Shown piece by piece: positions 25,598-35,080 of a stretch of DNA of 56,597 nt (position 1 is the first letter of the stretch; every line of letters begins with the position of its first letter). Source of the stretch: Clostridia bacterium (GTDB taxonomy: Bacteria; Bacillota_A; Clostridia; Oscillospirales; CAG-272). The position numbers and the translations under genes were made by a program. A model generated the notes under the pieces. The model was not told where the DNA came from and did not search any database. It saw only the letters and a program-made list of their open reading frames with translations. The stretch covers positions 1 to 56,597 of the forward strand of contig JAFVXK010000017.1 of the NCBI GenBank assembly GCA_017501175.1. The letters run 5' to 3'.

Positions 25598-25711
25598 TTT
25601 ATGCGTCATTTTCTGCATATAACGCCCACCCTTCCGCCTTTGAGTGCATTTCAGAATGCGCCCCCGCCCCGCGCACGTCGATGACGCTCGGCGGCAAAAA
25701 AGGATTTTTTC

Positions 25712-25739
25712 TTGACAAATGGGAATAATATAGTATAAT
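25712..25739 (+). promoter_or_regulatory. Promoter of trkA-trkH
   Basis: TTGACA (25712-25717), 16 bp, TATAAT (25734-25739), with a 45-nt leader ending in ACGAAAGGATAA before the trkA ATG. Confidence 0.8.
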
Positions 25740-25790
25740 ATAACTGAACGACATCTCGATATTTTTCCTTACGAAAGGATAAACGCAAAT

Positions 25791-27146
25791 ATGAATATAA
25801 TCATAATAGGCTGCGATAAGGTAGGCTTTACACTTGCCGAGATGCTTGACGCCGACGGCAACAACGTCACCGTCGTGGATATAGACGCCGACAAGGTAAA
25901 GGACGTTGCAAACAAGCTCGATATAATGGGTATCGTAGGCAACGGAGCGACGCACACAACTCAGCTTGAGGCAGGAATAAAGAAGGCTGACCTTCTCATT
26001 GCCGTTACCGGCTCGGACGAGCTTAACCTTCTTTGCTGCATTATGGCTAAGCGTGAGAGCAACTGTCACACCATCGCAAGACTTGAAAACCCCGAATATA
26101 AGGGCGAATCAAACTACATAAAAAACGAGCTTGGACTTGCTATGGTAATAAACCCCGAGCTTGCGGCCGCCGAGGAGATTGCCAGAATACTCCGCTTCCC
26201 CTCCGCTTTGAATATTGACACCTTTGCCGGCGGACGCGTCGAGCTTATCAAATTCAAGCTCCCCGAAAAGTCCATTCTGTCGGGCTTGTCGGTAAAGTAC
26301 GCGGCGGGAAAGCTTGGCAACGAAATACTGTTCTGCACGGTTGAGCGCGGCGATGACGCCTATATTCCTCACGGCGATTTCGTCTTTGAGAGCAAGGATA
26401 TAATATCTATAATTGCCTCTCCCAAGGCGGCAACTGCCTTCTTCAAAAAAATCGGATTCCGCTCGGAATCAGTCAAGGACGTCATAGTTGCAGGCGGCGG
26501 TAAAATCTCCGAATATCTCTGCAAAACGCTCGCACGAACAAGTATGAATATCAAAATCATCGAAAAAGACAGGCAAAAATGCGAGGAGCTCTCAAACTCG
26601 CTTATTAAGGTAACCGTAGTTAACGGCGACCCGAGAAGCAAGGACGTTATGCTCGAAGAGGGCATTTCCCGCGCAGACGCCTTCGTAGCCCTGACGGGCG
26701 ACGACGAGGAAAACATACTTCTCTCGCTCTTTGCAAAGCGCGAGGGAGTAGGAAAGCTCATAACAAAAATAAACCGCGTTGACTACGATGACGTTATACG
26801 CCCTCTTGAGCTTGACTCGACGATTTACCCCAAGAGCGTCACCGCGGAGCAAATAGTGCGCTATGCTCGTTCTATGAAAAGCGCTATCGGCTCAAAATTC
26901 GAAACTATGTACACCGTAATGAAGGGTCGCGTCGAGGCGGCAGAATTCAAAATTAACGAGCCATCCTCCTTCACCGGTAAGCCTATTTCCACGCTTTCTC
27001 TAAAAAAGGGCGTTCTCATTGCGGCAATTCTGCGCGATAAATTCGTAATAATCCCAAGAGGAAACGATACAATCGAGGTCGGAGATGCTGTCGTAGTAGT
27101 GTGTGAAACCACAACGCTCCGAGATATAAGCGACATATTAAGGTAG
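25791..27146 (+). CDS. trkA: Trk potassium uptake system, NAD-binding regulatory subunit TrkA
   Basis: A 451-residue cytoplasmic ring protein that gates TrkH. It contains two RCK units in tandem: a Rossmann domain from residue 1 with its TrkA_C domain near 140-215, and a second pair near 230-370 and 375-451. Both nucleotide-binding loops are off consensus. The first reads GCDKVG where GxGxxG is usual, so the second Gly is Asp; the second reads GGGKIS, with Ser for the last Gly. Acidic residues that hold the ribose (VVDIDADK, IIEKDRQK) remain. It stands 8 bp before trkH in a two-gene operon. Confidence 0.95.
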   Translation: MNIIIIGCDKVGFTLAEMLDADGNNVTVVDIDADKVKDVANKLDIMGIVGNGATHTTQLEAGIKKADLLIAVTGSDELNLLCCIMAKRESNCHTIARLENPEYKGESNYIKNELGLAMVINPELAAAEEIARILRFPSALNIDTFAGGRVELIKFKLPEKSILSGLSVKYAAGKLGNEILFCTVERGDDAYIPHGDFVFESKDIISIIASPKAATAFFKKIGFRSESVKDVIVAGGGKISEYLCKTLARTSMNIKIIEKDRQKCEELSNSLIKVTVVNGDPRSKDVMLEEGISRADAFVALTGDDEENILLSLFAKREGVGKLITKINRVDYDDVIRPLELDSTIYPKSVTAEQIVRYARSMKSAIGSKFETMYTVMKGRVEAAEFKINEPSSFTGKPISTLSLKKGVLIAAILRDKFVIIPRGNDTIEVGDAVVVVCETTTLRDISDILR

Positions 27147-27154
27147 GGCTTTAT

Positions 27155-28597
27155 ATGAATTTCAGAATGATAAAGCAGACGCTTGGATACCTGCTTCTCT
27201 TCGAGGCGGCATTCCTGCTCGTGCCTATGATAACCGCCGCCGTTTATCAAGAGCTTGAGTTTTTTGCGTTTCTTATAACCTCACTTATTTCTGTAAGCTG
27301 CGGCATTCTTCTCGTGCGATTCGGCAAGCCGAAAAACAAGCTTCTCTTTGCAAGGGACGGCTTTGCAATAGTTTCGGCGAGCTGGGTTTTGATAAGTCTT
27401 TTCGGCGCGCTTCCGTTTGTTTTTTCGGGCGCAATCCCGAATTTCATCGACGCTCTTTTCGAAACCGTGTCCGGCTTTACAACCACGGGCGCAAGCATTC
27501 TCGCCGACGTCGAGTCACTTCCGCGCTCGATTATAATGTGGCGTAGCTTTACCCACTGGGTCGGTGGAATGGGAGTGCTCGTATTCATCATCGCCTTTCT
27601 CCCCTTAAGCGGCGGACAGAATATGCACATTATGAAGGCGGAGAGCCCGGGTCCCTCGGTATCAAAGCTGGTACCCCGTGTTAAAAATACCGCTATTATT
27701 CTCTACGTTATATACATCGTTCTCACCGTAATTCAGTTCGTTTTTCTAATGCTCGGCGGCAACTCGATTTTTGACTCGGTAAACCTCGCCTTTGCAACTG
27801 CGGGAACGGGCGGTTTCGGCATAAGAAACGACAGTATGGCGTCGTTTTCACCCTACACCCAAATAGTAGTCACTGTCTTTATGCTTCTTTTCTCGATAAA
27901 CTTCAACTCCTACTACCTTATCCTGAAAAGAAAATTCAAGGACGCGCTTAACACCGAGGTGAGAGTGTTTCTCTACGTCGTAACTTCGGCTATCGTAATA
28001 ATCTCATTCAATATTCTCGGTAGCACGGGAGCTGAAAATATCGGTGACGCATTCCGTCACTCTGCATTCACGGTTGCCTCTCTTATATCCACCTCGGGCT
28101 TCTCCACTCTTGATTTCAACGCATGGCCCGAGCTCTCGAAAACCCTGCTTGTTTTCGTGATGTTCATCGGCGCTTGCGCGGGAAGCACGGGCGGCGGTAT
28201 CAAGGTTTCGAGAATAATCCTTATGTTCAAGGGTATGACAAGAGAGTTAAGCAAGTTAACTCACCCCAAGGAGATAAAGAAGATTACCCTCGATTCGCGT
28301 CCCGTCGAACACGAGGTCATCCGCTCGATTAACGCATATATCGTGTGCTATATCGCGCTGTTTGCGATTTCGGTTTTGCTTCTCTCCTTTAACGGATACG
28401 ATGCAACCACAAACTTCACCGCCGTGACGGCAACCATAAACAACATCGGCCCTGGACTCAGCGCCGTCGGACCTGCCTCAAACTATGCATTCTTCTCTCC
28501 GTTCTCAAAGCTCGTTCTTATCTTTGATATGATAGCGGGCAGACTTGAGCTCTTCCCTATGCTCGTCCTCTTTGCCCCGTCAACCTGGAGAAAATAA
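27155..28597 (+). CDS. trkH: Trk potassium transporter membrane subunit TrkH
   Basis: A 480-residue K+ channel-like protein of the TrkH/KtrB family with four membrane-pore-membrane repeats. Selectivity-filter regions are visible in ETVSGFTTTGAS near residue 105, ATAGTGGFGIRNDS near 215, SLISTSGFSTLDFNAWP near 312 and TINNIGPGLSAVG near 430. CAGSTGGGIKVSRI near 340 matches the intramembrane gate segment. It follows trkA by 8 bp and ends at a 13-bp-stem terminator, so TrkA and TrkH are made together. Confidence 0.96.
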   Translation: MNFRMIKQTLGYLLLFEAAFLLVPMITAAVYQELEFFAFLITSLISVSCGILLVRFGKPKNKLLFARDGFAIVSASWVLISLFGALPFVFSGAIPNFIDALFETVSGFTTTGASILADVESLPRSIIMWRSFTHWVGGMGVLVFIIAFLPLSGGQNMHIMKAESPGPSVSKLVPRVKNTAIILYVIYIVLTVIQFVFLMLGGNSIFDSVNLAFATAGTGGFGIRNDSMASFSPYTQIVVTVFMLLFSINFNSYYLILKRKFKDALNTEVRVFLYVVTSAIVIISFNILGSTGAENIGDAFRHSAFTVASLISTSGFSTLDFNAWPELSKTLLVFVMFIGACAGSTGGGIKVSRIILMFKGMTRELSKLTHPKEIKKITLDSRPVEHEVIRSINAYIVCYIALFAISVLLLSFNGYDATTNFTAVTATINNIGPGLSAVGPASNYAFFSPFSKLVLIFDMIAGRLELFPMLVLFAPSTWRK

Positions 28598-28630
28598 TGT
28601 AAACTTTTATTTACACACAGAAACAAAGCG

Positions 28631-28666
28631 CGAACCCCTGTGAATTACTCACAGGGGTTCGTTTTT
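28631..28666 (+). terminator. Terminator of trkA-trkH, possibly bidirectional
   Basis: A 13-bp perfect stem CGAACCCCTGTGA (28631-28643) with 28649-28661, loop ATTAC, then T5. The opposite operon ends 26 bp to the right, and its transcript would meet the same hairpin with a weaker T-rich tail. Confidence 0.93.
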
Positions 28667-28692
28667 AATATTAAATGGCATACCGTGTTAAA

Positions 28693-29640
28693 TTAAACGC
28701 CAAGAAATGGCAAAAGCATCATCGTTATAGGTAACGTTATCAGGCTAAGTATAGTTCCGAGAAGAACCATATTCGCCGCCTCCTTCTGCCCCTCGCCGAC
28801 AAGCTCGGAATAGTTGAGCACCGCCGACGCCACGGGGCAAGCGGCAACTATAAACAGAACCGCCTTTATCTCGGGATTGACGGGCAAGAAATAGACGAGA
28901 GCAAACGTCGCCAGCGGCATTACGATCTGTTTTACCGCCACGGTTATGTAAACTCGCGGATTGACAAAAAGCGACGAAAACTTCATAGTTGCAAGACGCA
29001 TTCCCATTATTATCATAGAAAGCGGGGTTGACATCTTGCCCGTTATGCTGATAAGATTTTCAAACTCGGGGTGTATCGGAAGCTGTGTCAAAAAGAGCAG
29101 AAAGGCTATCACGGTACAAATCATCGTCGGATTTATAAGTATTTTCTTTAGCGAAATATAGCGTGCATCTCCCGATATTATAGCCGAGGCAACCGTCCAA
29201 CCGAAAATATTCATCACGAGCGCGTAAACCGACGCGTATATTATTATCTCCGACGCCTGCTCGGGCAAAAGCGCCTCTATTATCGGAATACCAAAGAAGG
29301 TGCAGTTAGTAAACGTCGTCGCTATCGTTATTATTCGGTAAACGGTATCCTTATACCGCTTTTTTAACACCAGAAAAGCTCCGCCGAGCATTATTCCGTT
29401 GAGTAGTAGCGACAGAAGAGCAAAAATTCCGAGGTCGATAAGCTTCTCCACCGAAAACGTCGCGCTTTTAAAAGCAAAAATGACAAGGCAGGAGGACGCA
29501 ACGTAAAGAAGAAGCTTTGTAAATGCAGATATAGCCTCTTCGCTCATCATCTTACTTTTAATGAATATATAGCCCGGAACTGCCGAAACAAGCAAGACCG
29601 CCACGGCGATAAAGGCTATACCAAAAATTTCTAAAGGCAT
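28693..29640 (-). CDS. AEC family transporter (auxin efflux carrier-like)
   Basis: A 315-residue membrane protein with about ten helices in two halves, of the AEC/PIN-like permease family. Typical segments are TTFTNCTFFGIPIIEALLP near residue 108, IIMGMRLATMKF in the second half and ACPVASAVLNYSELVG near 262, with the helix-breaking Asn/Pro residues. Bacterial members have been linked to malate or other organic anions; the substrate here is unknown. It lies 12 bp after the foldase-like gene, so it is probably the last cistron of the nadE-pth-mfd operon, though the functional link is unclear. Confidence 0.88.
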   Translation of the reverse strand: MPLEIFGIAFIAVAVLLVSAVPGYIFIKSKMMSEEAISAFTKLLLYVASSCLVIFAFKSATFSVEKLIDLGIFALLSLLLNGIMLGGAFLVLKKRYKDTVYRIITIATTFTNCTFFGIPIIEALLPEQASEIIIYASVYALVMNIFGWTVASAIISGDARYISLKKILINPTMICTVIAFLLFLTQLPIHPEFENLISITGKMSTPLSMIIMGMRLATMKFSSLFVNPRVYITVAVKQIVMPLATFALVYFLPVNPEIKAVLFIVAACPVASAVLNYSELVGEGQKEAANMVLLGTILSLITLPITMMLLPFLGV

Positions 29641-29652
29641 CTTTTCTCTCCC

Positions 29653-30870
29653 TTAAAATCTTACGTAAATATCACTGTCATAGGACAGACCTACGACGTC
29701 CTCGCTTAAAAGCCACTTGCTGAAATCGACATCATCACGCATAGTTTTAAGCATCTCTGCAAAAAGGAAGTCGGAAGCATCTGCATAGAAATCGGCAAAG
29801 AAGCCCTTTTCCGATGTGTCTGCATACGCGCCCTCTTCGACCTCAAGTCTGTAAATATAGCAGACGGCAAAATCGGTGGTAACCTTACCGTACTCGCCTA
29901 TTTCCATATTAAGCGCCGTCTTGACTATCTCCGAGCTTACGTCCTCAGCGAATGCCGCACTATATACAGAGCTTTTAGAGAAATAATAGCCGCTTGAGTT
30001 TTTATCTTTCTCTCCCTCTCCGTAATTTGAAAGATAGCTGTTGAAAAGCTCCTCGGTGATTTGTATATCTCCGCCGGTCTTGTAGCCCTCGATTTCGGCG
30101 TCTATTTTTGCAATAAGAGCTTCCCTTTCCGCCTTTTCCTCGGCGGTAAGCTCACGTCTTTCGTACTCGCCGCCGCTTACGACGTAATTGCCGTTATCGT
30201 CACGGACGAAAACGTCCTCGGTTCTTATGAAAAGAAGCCTGACGCGCGAGTATTCCCCAAGATACCTTTGGCACTCATCGGGATAGTTTACAAGCTTTTC
30301 GCCCGAAGCGCCGTATATAACGGTCTTTGCATAACTCGCTTTATAAAGCAATTCCGCCGCTTTTTCGAGAGCCTTTTTATCGGTTTTGCAAAGCGCAAGA
30401 GCCTCGTCGAGCTTCTCCGCGCCCGAAAATCTTGATACAATCGCGTCAACAGCGGAGTTAATCTTGGCTTTGTCCTGTGAGGTGAGAGTTGCGTATCTGT
30501 TATAGTAGTAGTTTGCAACGAGAATGTCGGCAATATAGTTTTTGACCCCAAGAACCAGATGCGTTCCGTATGCTATGCCGTCCGTGTCCTTGCTTTGCCA
30601 AAAATCAAGACTGTCGTGCGCCTCTATATCAGCAGCCCTGAGCGAAGCTATGAAGTTATATTTATAATAGGAAGCAAGGTAAAATGCGGTGTCCTTGTCA
30701 ACCGTAACTCCGTTATACTCACAGACAGCGCTCGCCTTTTGAACTCCTATAATAATTCCGAAAACCATTCCGAACACCAGCACCGCGGCAACAAAGGCAC
30801 AGACGAATGCAACAAGTATTTTCTGCCCCTTGCCGAGATTTTTTTCTTTTGATATTTTCGCTTTTTCCAT
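29653..30870 (-). CDS. Membrane-anchored PrsA/SurA-like foldase with degenerate parvulin region
   Basis: A 405-residue protein with a short cytoplasmic Lys-rich start, one membrane helix at about residues 18-42 and a large outer domain. The segment after the helix (AVCEYNGVTVDKDTAFYLA) resembles the N-terminal region of SurA/PrsA chaperones. Residues about 285-345 (SGYYFSKSSVYSAAFAED, then MEIGEYGKVTTDFAVCYIYRLE) resemble the end of a parvulin domain, but the usual catalytic residues are not evident. It probably helps secreted proteins fold without strong isomerase activity. It follows mfd by 2 bp, the order pth-mfd-foldase seen in many Clostridia, which supports the call. Confidence 0.65.
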   Translation of the reverse strand: MEKAKISKEKNLGKGQKILVAFVCAFVAAVLVFGMVFGIIIGVQKASAVCEYNGVTVDKDTAFYLASYYKYNFIASLRAADIEAHDSLDFWQSKDTDGIAYGTHLVLGVKNYIADILVANYYYNRYATLTSQDKAKINSAVDAIVSRFSGAEKLDEALALCKTDKKALEKAAELLYKASYAKTVIYGASGEKLVNYPDECQRYLGEYSRVRLLFIRTEDVFVRDDNGNYVVSGGEYERRELTAEEKAEREALIAKIDAEIEGYKTGGDIQITEELFNSYLSNYGEGEKDKNSSGYYFSKSSVYSAAFAEDVSSEIVKTALNMEIGEYGKVTTDFAVCYIYRLEVEEGAYADTSEKGFFADFYADASDFLFAEMLKTMRDDVDFSKWLLSEDVVGLSYDSDIYVRF

Positions 30871-30872
30871 TT

Positions 30873-33800
30873 CTATTCTCCTTTTTCGGACGGGGCTGAA
30901 TTAGAGCCCAGCGCCTCGTCGTAGCACCTCATTATAGAAAGCGCCTTATCCGTAGCGTCCTCGCCCGATTTCAGTCTGTAAGCAACCGATGGAACGGCAC
31001 CGCCCTTGAATGCTAGTCCCTTATGCTTGTCAAAAACCTCCGACCAAACGGCGAGGTCGTGCATTTCCGACACGAACCAAAGCACCCCGTCGCGCTCCTC
31101 TACGCGCTTTATTCCAGCGCGCTCTGCAATAGCCTTGATAAGCGCAACCGAAACAAGCCTCTCCACCACTTTCGGCATCTCTCCGAAGCGGTCTATAAGC
31201 TCGTCGGTGACGTCCGAGGCGTCCTCAGCGGTTTCGATGAGCGATATTTTCTTATACATCTCCATTCTCTGCGCGCTCGCAAAGATGTAATGCTCGGGAA
31301 TATGAGCGTCCTTTCGTATATCAACAGTCGCCTCCGTCTTTTTCTCGGTTGCGACACCCTTTTCCTCAAGAGCCGCCTCGTTCAAGAGCTTGATATACAA
31401 ATCGTATCCTATACTGTCTATATATCCGTGTTGCTCTGCTCCGAGAAGATTGCCCGCTCCCCGTATTTCGAGGTCGCGGAGCGCAATATTGAAGCCTGCA
31501 CCGAACTCGGCGAACTCGCGTATTGCCGAAAGGCGCTTTGTCGCGGTTTCCGAGAGCGATTTTCCGCGCCTGAAGGTGAAATAGGCGTACGCCTGCCTCT
31601 CGCTTCGTCCGACTCTACCTCTTATCTGGTGAAGCTGGGAAAGTCCAAACCTGTCGGCGTTTTCTATAATCAACGTGTTGGCGTTTGGTAAATCAACACC
31701 TGTTTCGATAATAGTCGTGCAAACGAGAACGTCAATTTCGCCCCTTACGAGCCCCTGCCATATATCCTCTATCTCGTCGCGCTCCATTTTGCCGTGCGCG
31801 AATGCAACTCTCGCCTCGGGAAGCGCCGCCGATATTCTTCCTGCAACGAGGTCGATATCCTCTACCTTGTTATAGATATAAAGCACCTGACCGCCGCGCG
31901 AAAGCTCCTTTGCAACGGCGTCAAATATCACCGCGTCGTCGTGCTCAAGCACGTAAGTCTGCACGGGGCGTCTGTCCCCCGGCGCTTCGTCAAGCACCGA
32001 CATATCGCTGATACCGTTCATCGCCATATTGAGTGTTCGCGGTATCGGGGTTGCCGAGAGGGTTAGAACGTCAACGTTTTTGACCGCTTCCTTGAGCTTT
32101 TCCTTTTGCGAAACGCCAAAGCGCTGCTCCTCGTCAATTATAACGAGCCCCAAATCCCGAAATTCGAGATTTTTAGACAGCAGCTTATGCGTACCTATAA
32201 GAATATCGCACTCGCCGCGCTTTGCCTTTCTTAAAATTGCGCTCTGCTCCTTTGGAGTTCTGAAGCGCGAGAGCATTTCAACCGTCACGGGATAGCCACG
32301 CATACGCGAGGTCGCCGTCTGATAATGCTGGAGCGCAAGAAGCGTCGTCGGCACGAGTATCGCCACCTGCTTTCCGCCCATTATCGCCTTGAAAGCGGCA
32401 CGAAGCGCGACCTCGGTCTTTCCGTATCCTACGTCACCGCAAAGCAGGCGGTTCATAGGCACAGAGCGCATCATATCGCGCTTTATTTCCTCTATCGCCT
32501 CAAGCTGAGAGACTGTTTCCTCATATTCAAACGAAGCCGCAAACTCGTCCTCAAGGTCACAGTCGGCGGGAAATGCAAATCCGGGTCTTCTCTGCCTTTC
32601 GGCGTATATTGCGATAAGCTCTCTTGCTATATCCTTTGCCGCGCTCTTTGCGCGGTTTTTCGTTTTCTGCCACTCGGTTCCGCCCATTCGCGAGAGCTTT
32701 ACCTCTCCGTTTTTGTCGCGCTCACCGATATACTTGCCTATCATCTCAAGCTGGTCGCACGGAACGAAAAGCTTATCCGTTCCCGCGTACCTGATAGTGA
32801 TGTAGTCCTTTGTGACGCCCTCTACCGTAACGGCCTCAATTCCCTCGAAAAGTCCTATTCCGTAATTGGCGTGAACGACGTAATCACCGACAGAAAGGTC
32901 GGCGTGGCTCATAATTTTTTTGCCGGCGCCGCCTGATTTGCGTAATATTCTCTGGCGTCTTCTGTGCGCCATAACGCGACGCCCCTCGTCGCGAGCAAGA
33001 GAAAGCACGGCAAGCTTCGGCACAATAAGGTCAAAGCCAAACGTCGCCTCAACGTCAACCATAACCGTACCGCCCTCGGTCTTTGCAATATCAAAATCAG
33101 GCTTATCGTATATCGGTATTGCCGCAATATCCATAGATGCAAGAGCCGATATAATAGCTTCAGCGCCCGTCTTATTCTCTGCCGCAACTACGGTGCGATA
33201 CATACCTGCGCGAAGAGCCTTCACGTCCTCGGCAAGCATAGACGCATTATCGCCGTAAGCCACGGTCCGTCTGCATCTGAAGCCGAAAAGTCCCGACAGT
33301 CTGCCCGAAACACCGCCTGCAAATGCATTTATGTGAACGGCAAGATTTTTAGTGCAAAAATCGTCAAAACTCGACACGGGTGCGGTGTATTTAGCCGATT
33401 TCTCGGTTGCAATTCCAAGCGAGATAAGATTTTTCGCCTCGGACAAAATGTTTTCAGTTCCCTTTTTCGCGTTTTCAAAGCACCCTGACGTACCGACGAT
33501 AAATACCGCCGTCCTGCCAAGAGATGATATATAATCGAAAAGGCACTCGGTCTTGTCGTATATAAGTCCCATATACCTGTCACGGAAATCTATCGGTAGT
33601 CCTGCCTCGGCTATTGCAATCTCCTGCTTGAGCCTCGCCACCGTGTCGCTCTCTTTGGCGTTTTTCAGGTGCTTTTGAAGCTCATTTAAAATACGCTCGC
33701 GCGCCGTGGGGCTGACTAGCATTTCCGCGGCAGGTAGAAGTGTAACCTCACCGCACTCGCCCTCGGAGCGCTGGGTTGCAGGGTCAAAAAGGACCATACG

Positions 33801-34424
33801 GTCGATTTCGTCGCCGAAAAACTCAATTCTCACGGGCATATCCGACTCTGCGGACCAAAAATCAAGTATTCCGCCACGCCTTGCGAACTGACCTACGCCG
33901 TCAACGCCATCAACCAAAAGAAATCCGAGCGTGATAAGCTTCTCCGAAAGCTCCTCGGGAGAGATGGCAGCACCCGTATCAAGCCTCACGGAAAGGCGCG
34001 AAAGCTCCGCGCGGGGTATCGTATATTGAAGCGCCGCAGTAAGCGTGGTAACCATCGCAACACCCTTGCCGGACGACAGCTCTGATAAGACCGATAGCCT
34101 CTCGCGTTCAATCTCACGAGAGGCGTTTATATTATGAAAAACAAGCTCGCGCCGTTTATAAGCGCGGCAATTTATGCCCGCCGCGGTAAGCCTCGCAGTC
34201 AGCGCATCTCGCTCGGCATCATCAGACACGAGCAACATCACCGTGGAAGCCCCGTTATTCAGAGCGTCCAAAGCGGCCTCTATAATAAAGGCGTCCTGCG
34301 CTCCGCCCGACAGACCGTTTACGGCTATCGGAAGCGGCTTTGGGGCAGACATAGCCTCGGCAAACGCCGAGGCATAGTTTAAATACTCCCTATCCTCACG
34401 GATAAGTCGTGTGAGTCTTGACAT
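30873..34424 (-). CDS. mfd: Transcription-repair coupling factor
   Basis: A 1,183-residue ATP-driven translocase that removes stalled RNA polymerase and recruits UvrA. Domain order is complete: a UvrB-like N-terminal region (VDGVDGVGQFARRGGILDFWS near residue 175), an RNA-polymerase-interacting domain (DYVVHANYGIGLFEG near 515), superfamily 2 helicase motifs (LLCGDVGYGKTEVALRAAFKA near 655, DEEQRFGVSQKEK near 760, LSATPIPRTLNMA near 785, QIRGRVGRSERQAYAYF near 935) and a TRCF C-terminal domain. Size is normal. It lies between pth and the foldase gene in the same operon. Confidence 0.97.
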   Translation of the reverse strand: MSRLTRLIREDREYLNYASAFAEAMSAPKPLPIAVNGLSGGAQDAFIIEAALDALNNGASTVMLLVSDDAERDALTARLTAAGINCRAYKRRELVFHNINASREIERERLSVLSELSSGKGVAMVTTLTAALQYTIPRAELSRLSVRLDTGAAISPEELSEKLITLGFLLVDGVDGVGQFARRGGILDFWSAESDMPVRIEFFGDEIDRMVLFDPATQRSEGECGEVTLLPAAEMLVSPTARERILNELQKHLKNAKESDTVARLKQEIAIAEAGLPIDFRDRYMGLIYDKTECLFDYISSLGRTAVFIVGTSGCFENAKKGTENILSEAKNLISLGIATEKSAKYTAPVSSFDDFCTKNLAVHINAFAGGVSGRLSGLFGFRCRRTVAYGDNASMLAEDVKALRAGMYRTVVAAENKTGAEAIISALASMDIAAIPIYDKPDFDIAKTEGGTVMVDVEATFGFDLIVPKLAVLSLARDEGRRVMAHRRRQRILRKSGGAGKKIMSHADLSVGDYVVHANYGIGLFEGIEAVTVEGVTKDYITIRYAGTDKLFVPCDQLEMIGKYIGERDKNGEVKLSRMGGTEWQKTKNRAKSAAKDIARELIAIYAERQRRPGFAFPADCDLEDEFAASFEYEETVSQLEAIEEIKRDMMRSVPMNRLLCGDVGYGKTEVALRAAFKAIMGGKQVAILVPTTLLALQHYQTATSRMRGYPVTVEMLSRFRTPKEQSAILRKAKRGECDILIGTHKLLSKNLEFRDLGLVIIDEEQRFGVSQKEKLKEAVKNVDVLTLSATPIPRTLNMAMNGISDMSVLDEAPGDRRPVQTYVLEHDDAVIFDAVAKELSRGGQVLYIYNKVEDIDLVAGRISAALPEARVAFAHGKMERDEIEDIWQGLVRGEIDVLVCTTIIETGVDLPNANTLIIENADRFGLSQLHQIRGRVGRSERQAYAYFTFRRGKSLSETATKRLSAIREFAEFGAGFNIALRDLEIRGAGNLLGAEQHGYIDSIGYDLYIKLLNEAALEEKGVATEKKTEATVDIRKDAHIPEHYIFASAQRMEMYKKISLIETAEDASDVTDELIDRFGEMPKVVERLVSVALIKAIAERAGIKRVEERDGVLWFVSEMHDLAVWSEVFDKHKGLAFKGGAVPSVAYRLKSGEDATDKALSIMRCYDEALGSNSAPSEKGE

Positions 34425-34456
34425 ATATCAAAGCCTCTTATGTGAATTACTTTACT

Positions 34457-35080
34457 CTATTTTGAAAACCTGTTCATAGCCGCGTCGATTTCGCCTCGCA
34501 CCATAAGCTCTGTTGCAGAGAATATATCGGCAAGGCGCGCCTCTATTGCCGAAAGTGCGTCCTTCGGGAATTTGCCGAGCACCCAGTCAACAAGGTCGTA
34601 ATCGGGCGACGGCTTTTGTCCAACGCCTATCTTAATGCGCGGAAATCCTTCCGAGGAAAGATGCTCGATAATGCTTTTCAGTCCGTTGTGACCGCCCGCC
34701 GAGCCCTTTCGCCTGATGCGTATAATTCCTGCGTCAAAGCTGATTTCGTCGTGCAGAACTATTACGTTTTCAGGCGGAATTTTGTAAAACGCCGCAGCCT
34801 CGCCTATCGCCACACCCGAGCTGTTCATAAAGGTTTCGGGTTTCATAAGAAGCACCCTTTTTCCACCAAGCTCGCACTCGCCGACAAGCGCGTGAAATTT
34901 AACACGGTCCACCCGAACACCAAGCTTTTCAGCAAGATAATCGATAGCAATAAATCCTGCGTTATGACGGGTATTCGCATACTTTTCGCCGGGATTTCCG
35001 AGCCCTGCTATAATATGAGTTATAGGGCGTGTCTCGGTCTTTTTTTCTATTGACTTAAAAAGGTCGAATATATTGCTCAT
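34457..35080 (-). CDS. pth: Peptidyl-tRNA hydrolase
   Basis: A 207-residue essential enzyme that recycles peptidyl-tRNA. The core is complete: IIAGLGNPGEKYANTRHNAGF with the catalytic His, LLMKPETFMNSSG with the Asn, IVLHDEISFDAG with the Asp, and GSAGGHNGLKSIIEHL and RIKIGVG following. About 20 extra residues precede the usual start; an internal start cannot be excluded, but the ATG at 35080 overlaps the nadE stop as ATGA, which supports the longer form. mfd begins 32 bp downstream. Confidence 0.96.
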   Translation of the reverse strand: MSNIFDLFKSIEKKTETRPITHIIAGLGNPGEKYANTRHNAGFIAIDYLAEKLGVRVDRVKFHALVGECELGGKRVLLMKPETFMNSSGVAIGEAAAFYKIPPENVIVLHDEISFDAGIIRIRRKGSAGGHNGLKSIIEHLSSEGFPRIKIGVGQKPSPDYDLVDWVLGKFPKDALSAIEARLADIFSATELMVRGEIDAAMNRFSK

